Source of the DNA: Pseudomonas sp. ISL-84
GTDB lineage: Bacteria; Bacillota; Bacilli; Bacillales; Cytobacillaceae
Direction of reading: 5' to 3'
NCBI GenBank assembly: GCA_018613035.1
Contig: JAGGRA010000019.1
Span: 31,588 to 95,587, forward strand
Length of the DNA: 64,000 nt
A program made the translations under genes and the position numbers. This document shows, in pieces, positions 40,757 through 49,859 of this stretch. Position 1 is the first letter of the stretch, and each line of letters begins with the position of its first letter. Under the pieces are notes generated by a model. That model worked only from the letters and a program-made list of their open reading frames with translations, ran no database searches and was not told the DNA's origin.

Positions 40757-41736
40757 TGGATCTGCAATTTACCAGGCATAGACGCCTTCGCCAAAGCCAA
40801 AACATGAGAGCGCTTGTGCGCGAAACCTTTTTGCGGACAGAGGATTTAATTTATCCGATTTTCGTAGCTGAGGGAAATGATATCAAAAGGGAGATTCCTT
40901 CTATGCCGGGAATCTATAATCTTTCACTGGACCATTTGGAAGAAGAAATGAATGAAGTGGCTTCTCTTGGAATTAAATCCGTTTTATTATTCGGGATTCC
41001 GAAAGAAAAGGATGCATGCGGGCAGCAGGCCTATCATGACCATGGGATTGTTCAGGAAGCAACAAGATTTATTAAAACCCATTTTCCTGAAGTGATCGTC
41101 ATTGCTGATACTTGTCTATGCGAATATACTGATCATGGCCATTGCGGTCTGATTGAAAATGGTGAAGTGCTAAATGATGCATCGCTTGAATTGCTTGTAC
41201 AGACGGCTATCAGCCAGGCGAAAGCGGGAGCAGATATCATTGCACCATCAAATATGATGGATGGTTTTACAGCTGCCATTCGCGCTGGGCTGGATGAAGC
41301 AGGCTTTGAAAATATTCCGGTTATGTCTTACGCTGTAAAATATGCATCTGCATTTTATGGTCCTTTCCGGGACGCTGCAGACAGCACTCCGCAATTCGGC
41401 GACCGCAAAGCGTACCAGATGGACCCTGCAAATCGCATGGAAGCAATGCGTGAAGCAGAGTCTGATTTAATGGAGGGAGCGGACTTTCTGATTGTAAAAC
41501 CAGGTATGCCGTACCTTGATATCGTACGTGATGTAAAAAATAATATTAACCTGCCGATTGTCATTTACAATGTAAGCGGTGAATATTCCATGGTTAAAGC
41601 TGCAGCGCAAAATGGCTGGATCGATGAAGAGAAAATTGTAATGGAAATGCTTACTGGCATGAAGCGTGCCGGAAGCGATTTAATCATTACTTACCATGCA
41701 AAAGATGCAGCCAGATGGATTAAGGAACAGCGATAG
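40756..41736 (+). CDS. hemB: Delta-aminolevulinic acid dehydratase
   Basis: A 326-residue porphobilinogen synthase. The zinc-type cysteine cluster is [12 protein letters not shown]. The two Schiff-base lysines lie in [18 protein letters not shown] and [16 protein letters not shown] follows GGAGGGAA within the end of hemD. Confidence 0.97.
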   Translation: MDLQFTRHRRLRQSQNMRALVRETFLRTEDLIYPIFVAEGNDIKREIPSMPGIYNLSLDHLEEEMNEVASLGIKSVLLFGIPKEKDACGQQAYHDHGIVQEATRFIKTHFPEVIVIADTCLCEYTDHGHCGLIENGEVLNDASLELLVQTAISQAKAGADIIAPSNMMDGFTAAIRAGLDEAGFENIPVMSYAVKYASAFYGPFRDAADSTPQFGDRKAYQMDPANRMEAMREAESDLMEGADFLIVKPGMPYLDIVRDVKNNINLPIVIYNVSGEYSMVKAAAQNGWIDEEKIVMEMLTGMKRAGSDLIITYHAKDAARWIKEQR

Positions 41737-41766
41737 TTTTACCTATAAAAAGAAAAGAGGGATGAC

Positions 41767-43053
41767 ATGCGTTCTTACGATAAATCTATTGAAGCTTTCA
41801 AAGAAGCAAGCAAATTAATGCCCGGGGGAGTTAACTCCCCGGTTCGCGCCTTTAAATCTGTCAATATGGATCCGATTTTCATGGAACGGGGCAAAGGGTC
41901 AAAGATCTATGATATTGATGGAAATGAGTATATTGATTATGTTTTATCCTGGGGCCCTTTAATCCTGGGACATACGAATGACCGTGTCGTTGAGTCAATT
42001 AAAAAGGTGGCCGAAATGGGGACGAGCTTCGGTGCACCGACTGAAATCGAAAATGAACTGGCAAAGCTGGTTATTGAACGTGTGCCCTCAATAGAAGTGG
42101 TGCGCATGGTTTCTTCAGGGACAGAAGCAACGATGAGTGCCTTGCGATTAGCACGTGGCTATACCGGCCGAAATAAAATCATGAAATTTGAAGGCTGCTA
42201 TCATGGACACGGGGACTCCCTGCTCATAAAAGCGGGTTCAGGTGTAGCTACTCTCGGACTTCCTGATAGTCCTGGAGTTCCTGAGGGTGTAGCCAAAAAT
42301 ACAATCACTGTTCCGTATAATGACCTTGAAAGCGTAAGATATGCATTTGAACAATATGGAGAGGATATCGCAGGGGTTATTGTAGAACCTGTTGCAGGAA
42401 ATATGGGAGTTGTTCCTCCTCAGTCAGGTTTCCTTGAAGGCTTAAGAGAGATTACAGAGCAAAATGGCTCTTTACTAATCTTTGATGAAGTTATGACAGG
42501 GTTCCGTGTTGGCTACAATAGTGCTCAGGGTTACTTCGATGTTACACCGGATATTACATGTCTCGGTAAGGTTATTGGTGGTGGACTTCCTGTCGGTGCA
42601 TACGGCGGTAAAGCTGAAATCATGAAGCAAATTGCACCGAGTGGCCCAATCTACCAGGCTGGTACTTTATCGGGCAATCCACTCGCGATGACAGCAGGCT
42701 TTGAGACATTAAGTCAGCTTACTCCTGAATCGTATAAAGAGTTCGAACGGAAAGCAGACAGGCTGGAAGAGGGCTTAAAAGCTGCCGCAGAGAAATTTGA
42801 AATCCCGCATACAATTAATCGTGCCGGATCCATGATCGGGTTCTTCTTTACCAATGAAGATGTTATTAACTATGAAAAAGCAAAAACCTCCAATCTGGAA
42901 TACTTTGCAGAATACTACAGGGAAATGGCAAATCAGGGTGTATTCCTGCCTCCGTCTCAATTCGAAGGGCTTTTCCTTTCAACCGCTCATACAGATGACG
43001 ATATTGAGAAGACGATAGAGGCAGCCGAAAAAGCATTTTCCAAACTAAAATAA
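41767..43053 (+). CDS. hemL: Glutamate-1-semialdehyde 2,1-aminomutase
   Basis: A 428-residue PLP enzyme making 5-aminolevulinate. It contains [49 protein letters not shown] and the PLP lysine in [20 protein letters not shown] follows AAGAGGGATG. It is the last gene of hemAXCDBL and is followed by a terminator. Confidence 0.97.
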   Translation: MRSYDKSIEAFKEASKLMPGGVNSPVRAFKSVNMDPIFMERGKGSKIYDIDGNEYIDYVLSWGPLILGHTNDRVVESIKKVAEMGTSFGAPTEIENELAKLVIERVPSIEVVRMVSSGTEATMSALRLARGYTGRNKIMKFEGCYHGHGDSLLIKAGSGVATLGLPDSPGVPEGVAKNTITVPYNDLESVRYAFEQYGEDIAGVIVEPVAGNMGVVPPQSGFLEGLREITEQNGSLLIFDEVMTGFRVGYNSAQGYFDVTPDITCLGKVIGGGLPVGAYGGKAEIMKQIAPSGPIYQAGTLSGNPLAMTAGFETLSQLTPESYKEFERKADRLEEGLKAAAEKFEIPHTINRAGSMIGFFFTNEDVINYEKAKTSNLEYFAEYYREMANQGVFLPPSQFEGLFLSTAHTDDDIEKTIEAAEKAFSKLK

Positions 43054-43061
43054 AAAGACTT

Positions 43062-43089
43062 AACACTCATCAATTGATGGGTGTTTTTT
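43062..43089 (+). terminator. Terminator of the hem operon
   Basis: AACACTCATC-AATT-GATGGGTGTT is followed by TTTT. Confidence 0.85.
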
Positions 43090-43092
43090 ATT

Positions 43093-43168
43093 GGCTGTTT
43101 TCGAGAATTTTGTTGCTTTTTTAACAAGTAGTGAGGAGCGGAAATCAACAGGCCAATTTATAAGAGCT
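43093..43168 (+). mobile_element. MITE-like repeat, internally deleted copy 6
   Basis: About 76 bp: left end GGCTGTTTTCGAGAATTTTG joined to the family's right part GGAGCGGAAATCAACAGG and ending ATAAGAGCT. The core is deleted. No clear target duplication. Confidence 0.65.
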
Positions 43169-43221
43169 TTTGAAACGATCAAAAAATCAATAAAAGAATC
43201 TTTCTGTCATTATTTTTCTAA

Positions 43222-43250
43222 TCATAAAGTATATAAAACTCTCATAGGAT
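43222..43250 (+). promoter_or_regulatory. Sigma-E-type promoter of spoVID
   Basis: TCATAAA, a 14-base spacer, then CATAGGAT. It matches the sigma-E consensus (KMATATT, 13-15, CATACAMT) at 5 of 7 and 6 of 8 positions. spoVID is sigma-E-dependent in B. subtilis. Confidence 0.55.
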
Positions 43251-43299
43251 TGTTAATGACATAGTGATTAAACGCGAAGATTTGAAGGGAGGAGTCGCT

Positions 43300-44520
43300 T
43301 TGTCTCAGGGGAATCCATCGTGCTTACGATTTTCTTTAGAAGAATCGGTCTGGTTTCAAAAAGGACAGGAAGTATCAGAACTGATTTCAATTTCGTTAGA
43401 TCCCAATATAACTATTCAGGAAAGCGATCAATATGTAACAATTCAGGGAGCGCTTGAACTTGCGGGTGAGTATAAACGGAGTGATGCAGAAACAGCTGGT
43501 GATGAAGAGGTTTTTGCAGGAGCTAAATTCGTTCAGGCAGTTGAGGAAAGAGAAGAGGGAACTTGCGAATTTCAACACTATTTTCCAGTCGATATTACAA
43601 TCCCAAATAATAGAATCCAAAGCATATATGATATTGACGTAGCGGTAGAATCCTTTGACTATGTTCTGCCCGAAAGAAGCTGCATGAAACTAACAGCTAA
43701 TTTAACAATCACCGGTTTATACGGCGATCAACAGCATCTCCCTGTTCAGGAATGGCAAGAGGAGGTTGAAGTCGAAGAGCTGGAGCCAGTTCACAGGTCG
43801 ACAGCTGCTGTTGAAGAGACTGAGGAGGAAGCGGTAAACCAGGAGGAATGGCCAGCTTATCAGGAAAAACAAGCAGAGGAGGAAGAAGCTGAGCCGGTTT
43901 ACGATTTTGCTGAGGAAGAGCATAGGGAAGAGGAACACCAAGAGGAACACCAAGAGGAACAGAGCGAGCCTAAAGAAGTATTTGTACCATTTGAGGCAGA
44001 GGCAAGGAAACAGCCTGAAACTGATGAAGTGCAGCTGGAAACTCTATCAGCAATTGAAGAAAAACAGGAGAAGAAAGATGAAAAGCCTGCAGAGTCAACA
44101 CCGGAAATTTCATTTGCTTCCCAGCGGAGTGAGGAAGAGCCACCTACAGCTCAGGAGATCTATCAAATGACTGAAGCATTAGAATCAGATAGCCCTTCCT
44201 ATGAAAAGAAGCCTGAAGAAATGGCAGTACAGGAAAGTCCGGAGGAAGAAGAATCATCATCTTCTGAACAGGAAGCTAAAAAGAAAAAATTCTCGAAAAA
44301 GAAAAGCATGTCTTTAACTGAATTCTTTGCCCGCAAAGAAGAGGAAGAAGAACATGTAAAGCTAAAGGTCTGCATTGTGCAGAATGGAGATACAATCGAT
44401 GCAATTGCTGAAAGGTATGAAATTCCTGCCCAGCAATTATTAAGGGTGAATCACCTGGAAATAAATCAGGATATTTATGAAGGGCAAGTGCTGTACATTC
44501 CTGTTGCGGTAGCCCATTAA
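43300..44520 (+). CDS. spoVID: Spore coat encasement protein SpoVID
   Basis: A 406-residue coat morphogenetic protein. The N-terminal domain (LRFSLEESVWFQKGQEVSELISISLDPNITIQ) interacts with coat layers. A long, very acidic, low-complexity middle (about residues 165-350, rich in Glu, with EEHQEEHQEE repeats) follows, and the protein ends in a LysM-like domain (VQNGDTIDAIAERYEIPAQQLLRVNHLE...YIPV). I chose TTG 43300 with AAGGGAGGAG upstream; it gives the same N-terminus as known SpoVID. Confidence 0.92.
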   Translation: MSQGNPSCLRFSLEESVWFQKGQEVSELISISLDPNITIQESDQYVTIQGALELAGEYKRSDAETAGDEEVFAGAKFVQAVEEREEGTCEFQHYFPVDITIPNNRIQSIYDIDVAVESFDYVLPERSCMKLTANLTITGLYGDQQHLPVQEWQEEVEVEELEPVHRSTAAVEETEEEAVNQEEWPAYQEKQAEEEEAEPVYDFAEEEHREEEHQEEHQEEQSEPKEVFVPFEAEARKQPETDEVQLETLSAIEEKQEKKDEKPAESTPEISFASQRSEEEPPTAQEIYQMTEALESDSPSYEKKPEEMAVQESPEEEESSSSEQEAKKKKFSKKKSMSLTEFFARKEEEEEHVKLKVCIVQNGDTIDAIAERYEIPAQQLLRVNHLEINQDIYEGQVLYIPVAVAH

Positions 44521-44526
44521 ATGGTT

Positions 44527-44570
44527 AAACAGCTGAGCAGGTAGTGATAACCCGCTCAGCTGTTTTCATT
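44527..44570 (+). terminator. Terminator of spoVID
   Basis: AAACAGCTGAGC pairs perfectly over 12 bp with GCTCAGCTGTTT and is followed by TCATTTC. ysxE may therefore need its own promoter or read-through. Confidence 0.8.
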
Positions 44571-44655
44571 TCTTGAGAAATGTGACACGAATCAAACATT
44601 GGAGAAAAATGAGTAAAAGTGTGTCATGAGTTGGCTGACGCCATATTTCCGTAGG

Positions 44656-44790
44656 AGTTCCTGAAGAAACTTATATATGGAGTAAAAGGAAAGGAACTAT
44701 ACAACATACCAAGAGAAGGAACCGGGAAATGGCGACAACCGGGAGTGAATCAGGCACTCAGGGAAATATCCTGAGAGTAAAGATACTCCA
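44656..44790 (+). other. Foldable leader region upstream of ysxE (candidate structured RNA)
   Basis: Several complementary segments: AGTTCC/GGAACT (44656, 44693); TGGAGTA/TACTCCA (44678-44684 with 44784-44790); and hairpins GAGTG/CACTC (44743, 44755), CTCAGG/CCTGAG (44757, 44770) and GAGTA/TACTC (44775, 44784). Some share bases and so are mutually exclusive, which allows alternative folds. I recognise no known RNA family. Confidence 0.35.
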
Positions 44791-44818
44791 AATTGCAATC
44801 AAGCCATTTGGAAAGTGA
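44729..44818 (+). CDS. Candidate 29-codon leader ORF of ysxE
   Basis: ATG at 44729 has GAAGGA eight bases upstream. The frame reads MATTGSESGTQGNILRVKIL... to a TGA that directly abuts the ysxE GTG in the same frame. This could couple translation, since ysxE has a weak site of its own. The frame is also open upstream back to 44639 without a start, so chance is possible. Confidence 0.25.
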   Translation: MATTGSESGTQGNILRVKILQIAIKPFGK

Positions 44819-45886
44819 GTGGATACTGTGGAAGAAAAAAATCGGCTGCGAAAAGTTTCTCCTATTTTAAAGCATTATTCTTTAGAGCCGCATTTTGTGG
44901 AGGAGTTTGGAAGAGTCCATAAGATTTATAGCAATAAAGGGGTTTTTGCTTTGAAAAAAATTAAGCCTCAACATGGTGCGGATTTCATACGGCATGTCCA
45001 GACCCTTTACCAAAAAGGCTATAATCGAATTGTACCCATATACCCTACAGTTGATGGCAGATATGCAGTCCTTCACAGGAATGAGCTTTTTTATTTGATG
45101 CCCTGGCTGTCAAATGAGGAGAAAGAGGACCGGTTTGAACGTCATCAGCAAATGCTTAGGGAGCTGGCTCGCCTTCATACCCTGTCAGCACGTGAAGTTC
45201 CCATCAAAAAGGAAGATAGAACGGAGCATTATGAAAAAACACTGCTGGAGTGGGAGAAAGAAAATGAATTTTTGGATGGATTTATAGAGTCCTGTGAAAG
45301 AAAAGAGTATATGTCGCCCTTTGAGCTGCTGTTTACTCTTTATTATCATGATGTCAGTCAGGCTCTTAAATTTTCGACAAATAAATTAAAGGATTGGTAC
45401 GAAAAAACAAAGGACAGCGATAAAGCCCGGACTGTCATCATACATGGAAAAGTCTCCACTGAACATTTTTTATATGACGATAGAGGATATGGCTACTTTA
45501 TGAATTTTGAAAATGCAAGGCAAGGTTCCCCTCTCCATGATTTGCTGCCATTTTTATCTCGGACCTTGAAAAGTTTTCCGAAGAGATCGGATGAAAGTGT
45601 GGATTGTATATACACATACTTAAAGTATTTCCCATTTAAGGAAGATGAGATGCTGCTGTTCCAAGGCTATTTCGCCCATCCTGGTTCCATTATAAGGGCC
45701 GCTGAACAATATCATAAAGGAGAACAGAAAAGGGGGGAGAGAAAGGCCGTCCAGCATCTTCAGAGGCAGTTTTGGCTATTGAAAAACACCGAATATGTAG
45801 CAATGAGAATAGATGAAATTGAACGCCAAAAACAAGAAGCAAAAGCAGCTGCTGAAGCACAGCAGCAAGAAGGAGCCCAAAGCTGA
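44819..45886 (+). CDS. ysxE: Spore coat protein YsxE (CotS/aminoglycoside-kinase-like)
   Basis: A 355-residue protein of the CotS family with a degenerate APH/choline-kinase fold: FALKKIKPQHG resembles the ATP-lysine strand and VIIHGKVSTEHFLYDDRGYGYFMNFENA replaces the usual catalytic HGDxxxxNfl...iDfd, with the catalytic Asp absent, so it is probably inactive. In B. subtilis YsxE is a coat protein dependent on SpoVID. GTG 44819 follows directly on an in-frame TGA; GTG 44828 is an alternative. The C-terminus is rich in Gln and Ala. Confidence 0.88.
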   Translation: MDTVEEKNRLRKVSPILKHYSLEPHFVEEFGRVHKIYSNKGVFALKKIKPQHGADFIRHVQTLYQKGYNRIVPIYPTVDGRYAVLHRNELFYLMPWLSNEEKEDRFERHQQMLRELARLHTLSAREVPIKKEDRTEHYEKTLLEWEKENEFLDGFIESCERKEYMSPFELLFTLYYHDVSQALKFSTNKLKDWYEKTKDSDKARTVIIHGKVSTEHFLYDDRGYGYFMNFENARQGSPLHDLLPFLSRTLKSFPKRSDESVDCIYTYLKYFPFKEDEMLLFQGYFAHPGSIIRAAEQYHKGEQKRGERKAVQHLQRQFWLLKNTEYVAMRIDEIERQKQEAKAAAEAQQQEGAQS

Positions 45887-45909
45887 CAGGACTTGGGCTC
45901 CTAAATTAT
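45871..45909. terminator. Bidirectional terminator after ysxE
   Basis: AGGAGCCCAA pairs with CTTGGGCTCCT over an 11-base loop. It overlaps the ysxE 3' end and the end of the convergent small gene. Confidence 0.7.
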
Positions 45910-46092
45910 TTCCAGGTGAAAGGCAATGGCTGTAAGGATGAAAATCGAAAGCAATAGCACATCGAAGGTAGTGGGCAAGAGTATTGTTCTTATGCCCTGA
46001 AAAACACAAAAAGGAATAATGAACTGTGCACACACATTTCTAAAAGTTCTTAACCAGGGAGGCAGTGTATAAGGATTATATTTTCTTCTCAA
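45901..46092 (-). CDS. Small membrane protein, unknown function
   Basis: A 63-residue protein starting RRKYNPYTLPPWLRTFRNVCAQF, followed by two hydrophobic stretches (IIPFCVFQGIRTILLP and FDVLLLSIFILTAIAFHLEII). TTG start at 46092 with AAGGGG about ten bases upstream. B. subtilis carries a small uncharacterised gene (yszA) in the ysxE/valS interval; this may be its counterpart, but I assign no symbol. Its basic N-terminus and terminator sharing support a real gene. Confidence 0.6.
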   Translation of the reverse strand: MRRKYNPYTLPPWLRTFRNVCAQFIIPFCVFQGIRTILLPTTFDVLLLSIFILTAIAFHLEII

Positions 46093-46326
46093 CTTCGCAT
46101 GCCCCTTTCCCGAATGTCCTTATTTATTTCTATCCTATGATTCATCCAGCGTTAAAGTGCCTAATTTTCAAATGGGAGTAACTTCAACTTCAGTAAATGA
46201 AGGACCAGATCATATTAAGCAACAATTACGTGGCTTCAACCTAAATCACCTGTTGCCTAATTTTACGTTATGCCTCACCTCTAAATTGAAAAAACGTATA
46301 ATATATAAAAAATTCGGTTATCCTTA

Positions 46327-46356
46327 TTGACTATAACAGCCTTTTTTCGGTAGTAT
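46327..46356 (+). promoter_or_regulatory. Promoter of valS
   Basis: TTGACT, an 18-base spacer, then TAGTAT, just upstream of the T-box leader. Confidence 0.6.
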
Positions 46357-46387
46357 ATCTAATATATAAAAACTGTATATAGTTGCT

Positions 46388-46668
46388 AAGACAGGGAAGA
46401 GTACGATGGCCCTTTGCCTTTAGAGAGGAAGACCAATAGCTGAGAGGTTTTTCAGGCAAAACCGTTGGAAGGTCGCCCTCGAGCATCTTTTGCAAAAGGT
46501 TCAATCCGAGTAGTGAAAGACGGGAAATCCGTTATCTGTTTAAGAGTCAATCTCTATAAGAATGTTTTTTTGCTCCATTGTGAGCCGTTAATTTTCTTTA
46601 GTGATTGAAAAAAAGGTGGTACCGCGAAGCAACTCCATTCGTCCTTTTATGGCGAATGGAGTTTTTTT
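46388..46668 (+). promoter_or_regulatory. T-box riboswitch, valine type, of valS
   Basis: The leader starts with stem I (AGGGAAGAGTACGATGG, with AGTA of the specifier loop). Its 3' side GGAAGGTCGCCC gives specifier GTC (Val). The T-box AAAGGTGGTACCGCG is at 46612-46626. The terminator stem AACTCCATTCG / CGAATGGAGTT, followed by T5, is at 46631-46668. It senses uncharged tRNA-Val. Confidence 0.93.
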
Positions 46669-46673
46669 ATTTT

Positions 46674-46948
46674 CGCTGTTTTCGCAGAGTTTGTTGCTCT
46701 TAATTGTTAACTAAGTTTTACCTGCTGAGTTAATTGGAGCGGAGGGCGCTTGATCCTCGAAAATGCTATCGCATTTTTTTCTTGCGGTGTTGATTCAGGG
46801 AAGATTTTCAATGTCCTGCGGGAGGAGAAGGGGTGAGAGACCCCACAGGCGAAGCCGAGGAGGCTCTCTCCCGCGGAAAGCAAGCGCCCGCAGTGGAAAT
46901 CAACGGCCATTATTTTCAGGCTAAACAGCAATTTATGAGAAAACAGCC
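46674..46948 (+). mobile_element. MITE-like repeat, copy 7 (valS leader)
   Basis: About 275 bp from GCTGTTTTCGCAGAGTTTG to GAGAAAACAGCC; the two ends are inverted repeats of each other. The core has TTGGAGCGGAGGGCG, GTCCTGCGGGAGGAG, GAGACCCCACAGG and GTGGAAATCAACGG. It starts within six bases of the T-box terminator and separates it from valS. No target duplication is evident. Confidence 0.78.
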
Positions 46949-46988
46949 GATATCTTTTATGAGTGCTTTTAGAAAGGAAGAATGACAC

Positions 46989-49637
46989 ATGGATAATAAT
47001 GAATTATCAATGCCGACTAAGTATGATCCTCAGTCCATAGAAAAAGGACGATATGACTGGTGGCTGGAGGGCAAATTTTTTGAGGCGACGGACGATGCTG
47101 AGAAGCAGCCTTATACAATTGTTATACCGCCTCCAAACGTAACAGGAAAGCTTCATCTTGGCCATGCATGGGATACGACTCTTCAAGATATCCTTACGCG
47201 TATGAAGCGGATGCAGGGATATGATGTTTTATGGCTTCCAGGTATGGACCATGCGGGTATTGCCACTCAAGCAAAGGTAGAAGAAAAACTTCGCAGCGAA
47301 GGCAAAAGCCGTTATGACCTTGGCCGGGAGAAGTTCGTAGAAGAAACCTGGAAGTGGAAAGAAGAATATGCAAGCCATATTCGCCAGCAATGGTCAAAGC
47401 TTGGATTGGGCCTGGACTATAGCCGTGAACGTTTTACGTTAGATGAAGGCCTGTCTAAAGCCGTAAGAGAAGTGTTCGTTTCACTATATAATAAAGGGTT
47501 AATTTACCGGGGCGAATATATCATTAACTGGGACCCCTCCACTAAAACGGCCCTTTCAGATATTGAGGTTATTTACAAAGATGTCCAGGGTGCTTTTTAT
47601 CATATGAGATACCCGCTAACTGATGGTTCAGGCCATATTGAAATTGCAACAACCCGCCCCGAGACAATGCTTGGCGATACTGCTGTTGCTGTACATCCAG
47701 AAGATGAACGCTATAAGCACTTAATTGGGAAGACAGTGAAGCTGCCAATCACTGGACGTGAAATTCCGATTGTTGCCGATGATTATGTAGAAATGGATTT
47801 CGGTTCAGGTGCTGTAAAAATTACGCCTGCACACGATCCGAATGATTTTGAAATCGGAAACCGCCATAATCTTGAAAGAATTCTGGTTATGAATGAAGAT
47901 GGCACAATGAATAATAAAGCAGGAAAATACCAAGGTATGGACCGTTTTGAATGCCGCAAACAAATCGTGAAGGATCTTCAAGAAGACGGAGTTCTATTCA
48001 AAATTGAAGAACATATGCATTCCGTTGGCCATTCAGAGCGCAGCGGTGCAGTTGTAGAGCCGTATCTTTCAACCCAATGGTTTGTAAAAATGCAGCCGCT
48101 TGCTGATGAAGCAATAGCCCTTCAAAATAAAGAGGAAAAAGTGAATTTTGTTCCTGATAGATTTGAGAAAACATATCTTCGCTGGATGGAAAACATCCGT
48201 GACTGGTGTATTTCCCGCCAGCTTTGGTGGGGTCACCGCATACCTGCCTGGTACCATAAAGAAACCGGTGAAGTATATGTGGGACACGAAGCACCTGGAG
48301 ATATTGAAAACTGGGAACAAGATAAAGATGTCTTGGATACCTGGTTCAGTTCAGCGCTTTGGCCATTTTCGACAATGGGCTGGCCGGAAACTGAGGCAGC
48401 CGACTTCAAGAGATACTATCCAACCGCTGCGCTTGTAACAGGTTATGACATTATTTTCTTCTGGGTATCGCGAATGATTTTCCAGGGACTTGAGTTTACC
48501 GGACAGCGTCCATTCCAGGATGTCTTAATCCATGGTCTTGTTCGTGATTCACAGGGGCGAAAAATGAGTAAGTCTCTTGGAAATGGTGTCGACCCAATGG
48601 ATGTAATCGATCAATATGGCGCTGATTCGCTTCGTTATTTCCTATCAACAGGAAGCTCACCGGGACAAGATTTACGCTTCAGCATGGAAAAGGTAGAAGC
48701 AACATGGAATTTCGCCAATAAGATCTGGAACGCTTCCCGTTTCGCTTTAATGAATATGGATGGCTTAATGTACGAAGAAATCGATCTAAGCGGAGAAAAA
48801 TCTGTTGCTGACAAATGGATTTTAACTCGATTAAATGAAACAATTGAAACGGTCACACGACTGTCTGACCGCTATGAATTTGGTGAAGTTGGGCGCGTTC
48901 TTTACAACTTTATCTGGGATGACTTCTGTGATTGGTATATTGAAATGGCAAAGCTTCCGCTATATGGCGAAGATGAAGCTGCCAAGAAAACAACACGATC
49001 CATTCTGGCATATGTGCTGGATAACACAATGCGCCTGCTTCATCCATTTATGCCATTTATAACGGAGGAAATTTGGCAGAACCTTCCGCATTCAGGTGAA
49101 TCTATTACAGCAGCCCAGTGGCCGGCTGTTAAGGAAGAATACACTGACCATCAGGCGGCGAATGAAATGAAGCTGCTTGTAGAGATCATCCGCTCTGTCC
49201 GGAACAGCCGTGCAGAAGTGAACACACCAATGAGTAAGAAGATTAAAATGATGGTAAAAGCAAAGGATCAGGAAGTTCTATATACTCTCGAGAATAACCG
49301 CGGCTATATTGAACGCTTCTGTAATCCGGAAGAACTCGTACTGGCTCTGGAGATTGAGGCACCTGATAAAGCTATGACAGCTGTTGTGACCGGAGCAGAA
49401 ATTATCCTTCCGCTTGAAGGCTTAATCAACATTGAGGAAGAAGTTGCACGCCTGCAAAAAGAATGGGATAAATTAAACAAAGAAGTAGAACGTGTTCAAA
49501 AGAAACTTGGAAATGAAGGCTTTATCAAAAAAGCGCCTGAAAAAGTAATTGAAGAAGAAAAGGCAAAAGAAAAAGATTACAGTGAGAAGAGAGCAGCTGT
49601 TGAAGCACGAATTAAAGAACTTAAGGAAGTTCAATAA
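46989..49637 (+). CDS. valS: Valyl-tRNA synthetase
   Basis: An 882-residue class Ia synthetase. HIGH appears as HLGHAWD and KMSKS as KMSKSLGNG. The editing (CP1) domain has [17 protein letters not shown], and the C-terminal coiled coil ([28 protein letters not shown]) is typical of bacterial ValS. ATG follows AGAAAGGAAG. It is regulated by the Val T-box upstream. Confidence 0.98.
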   Translation: MDNNELSMPTKYDPQSIEKGRYDWWLEGKFFEATDDAEKQPYTIVIPPPNVTGKLHLGHAWDTTLQDILTRMKRMQGYDVLWLPGMDHAGIATQAKVEEKLRSEGKSRYDLGREKFVEETWKWKEEYASHIRQQWSKLGLGLDYSRERFTLDEGLSKAVREVFVSLYNKGLIYRGEYIINWDPSTKTALSDIEVIYKDVQGAFYHMRYPLTDGSGHIEIATTRPETMLGDTAVAVHPEDERYKHLIGKTVKLPITGREIPIVADDYVEMDFGSGAVKITPAHDPNDFEIGNRHNLERILVMNEDGTMNNKAGKYQGMDRFECRKQIVKDLQEDGVLFKIEEHMHSVGHSERSGAVVEPYLSTQWFVKMQPLADEAIALQNKEEKVNFVPDRFEKTYLRWMENIRDWCISRQLWWGHRIPAWYHKETGEVYVGHEAPGDIENWEQDKDVLDTWFSSALWPFSTMGWPETEAADFKRYYPTAALVTGYDIIFFWVSRMIFQGLEFTGQRPFQDVLIHGLVRDSQGRKMSKSLGNGVDPMDVIDQYGADSLRYFLSTGSSPGQDLRFSMEKVEATWNFANKIWNASRFALMNMDGLMYEEIDLSGEKSVADKWILTRLNETIETVTRLSDRYEFGEVGRVLYNFIWDDFCDWYIEMAKLPLYGEDEAAKKTTRSILAYVLDNTMRLLHPFMPFITEEIWQNLPHSGESITAAQWPAVKEEYTDHQAANEMKLLVEIIRSVRNSRAEVNTPMSKKIKMMVKAKDQEVLYTLENNRGYIERFCNPEELVLALEIEAPDKAMTAVVTGAEIILPLEGLINIEEEVARLQKEWDKLNKEVERVQKKLGNEGFIKKAPEKVIEEEKAKEKDYSEKRAAVEARIKELKEVQ

Positions 49638-49692
49638 GTCCGGGAAAAATAGCAGTCGAATCTCTGGGTCAGCTTGCTTTTCGCTGCTCACG

Positions 49693-49736
49693 TATCAAGG
49701 ACATACGCTCCGCTGCTCAATGCGGCGCTTCCTTGA
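49693..49736. repeat. Long inverted repeat between valS and folC
   Basis: ATCAAGGA...CGC-TCCGC pairs with GCGG-CGC-TTCCTTGAT. The hairpin is strong but lacks a U-tract, so it may be a weak terminator, a processing site or a short dispersed repeat. Confidence 0.5.
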
Positions 49737-49859
49737 TCTTCTTGGTTCTTTATGTCCTCCTTATTGAACACATATTTAAAGGAGAATAACCAATATATCT
49801 GGAAGGCGGGTCCATTTAGAGGATTCGTCTTCCTTCCTGTATTACGGAGGTGCAAATGC

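Noticed and set aside
44574..44818. Group II intron or retron remnant before ysxE
   Set aside because: No domain V-like sequence, intron boundary or reverse-transcriptase coding remnant could be found.
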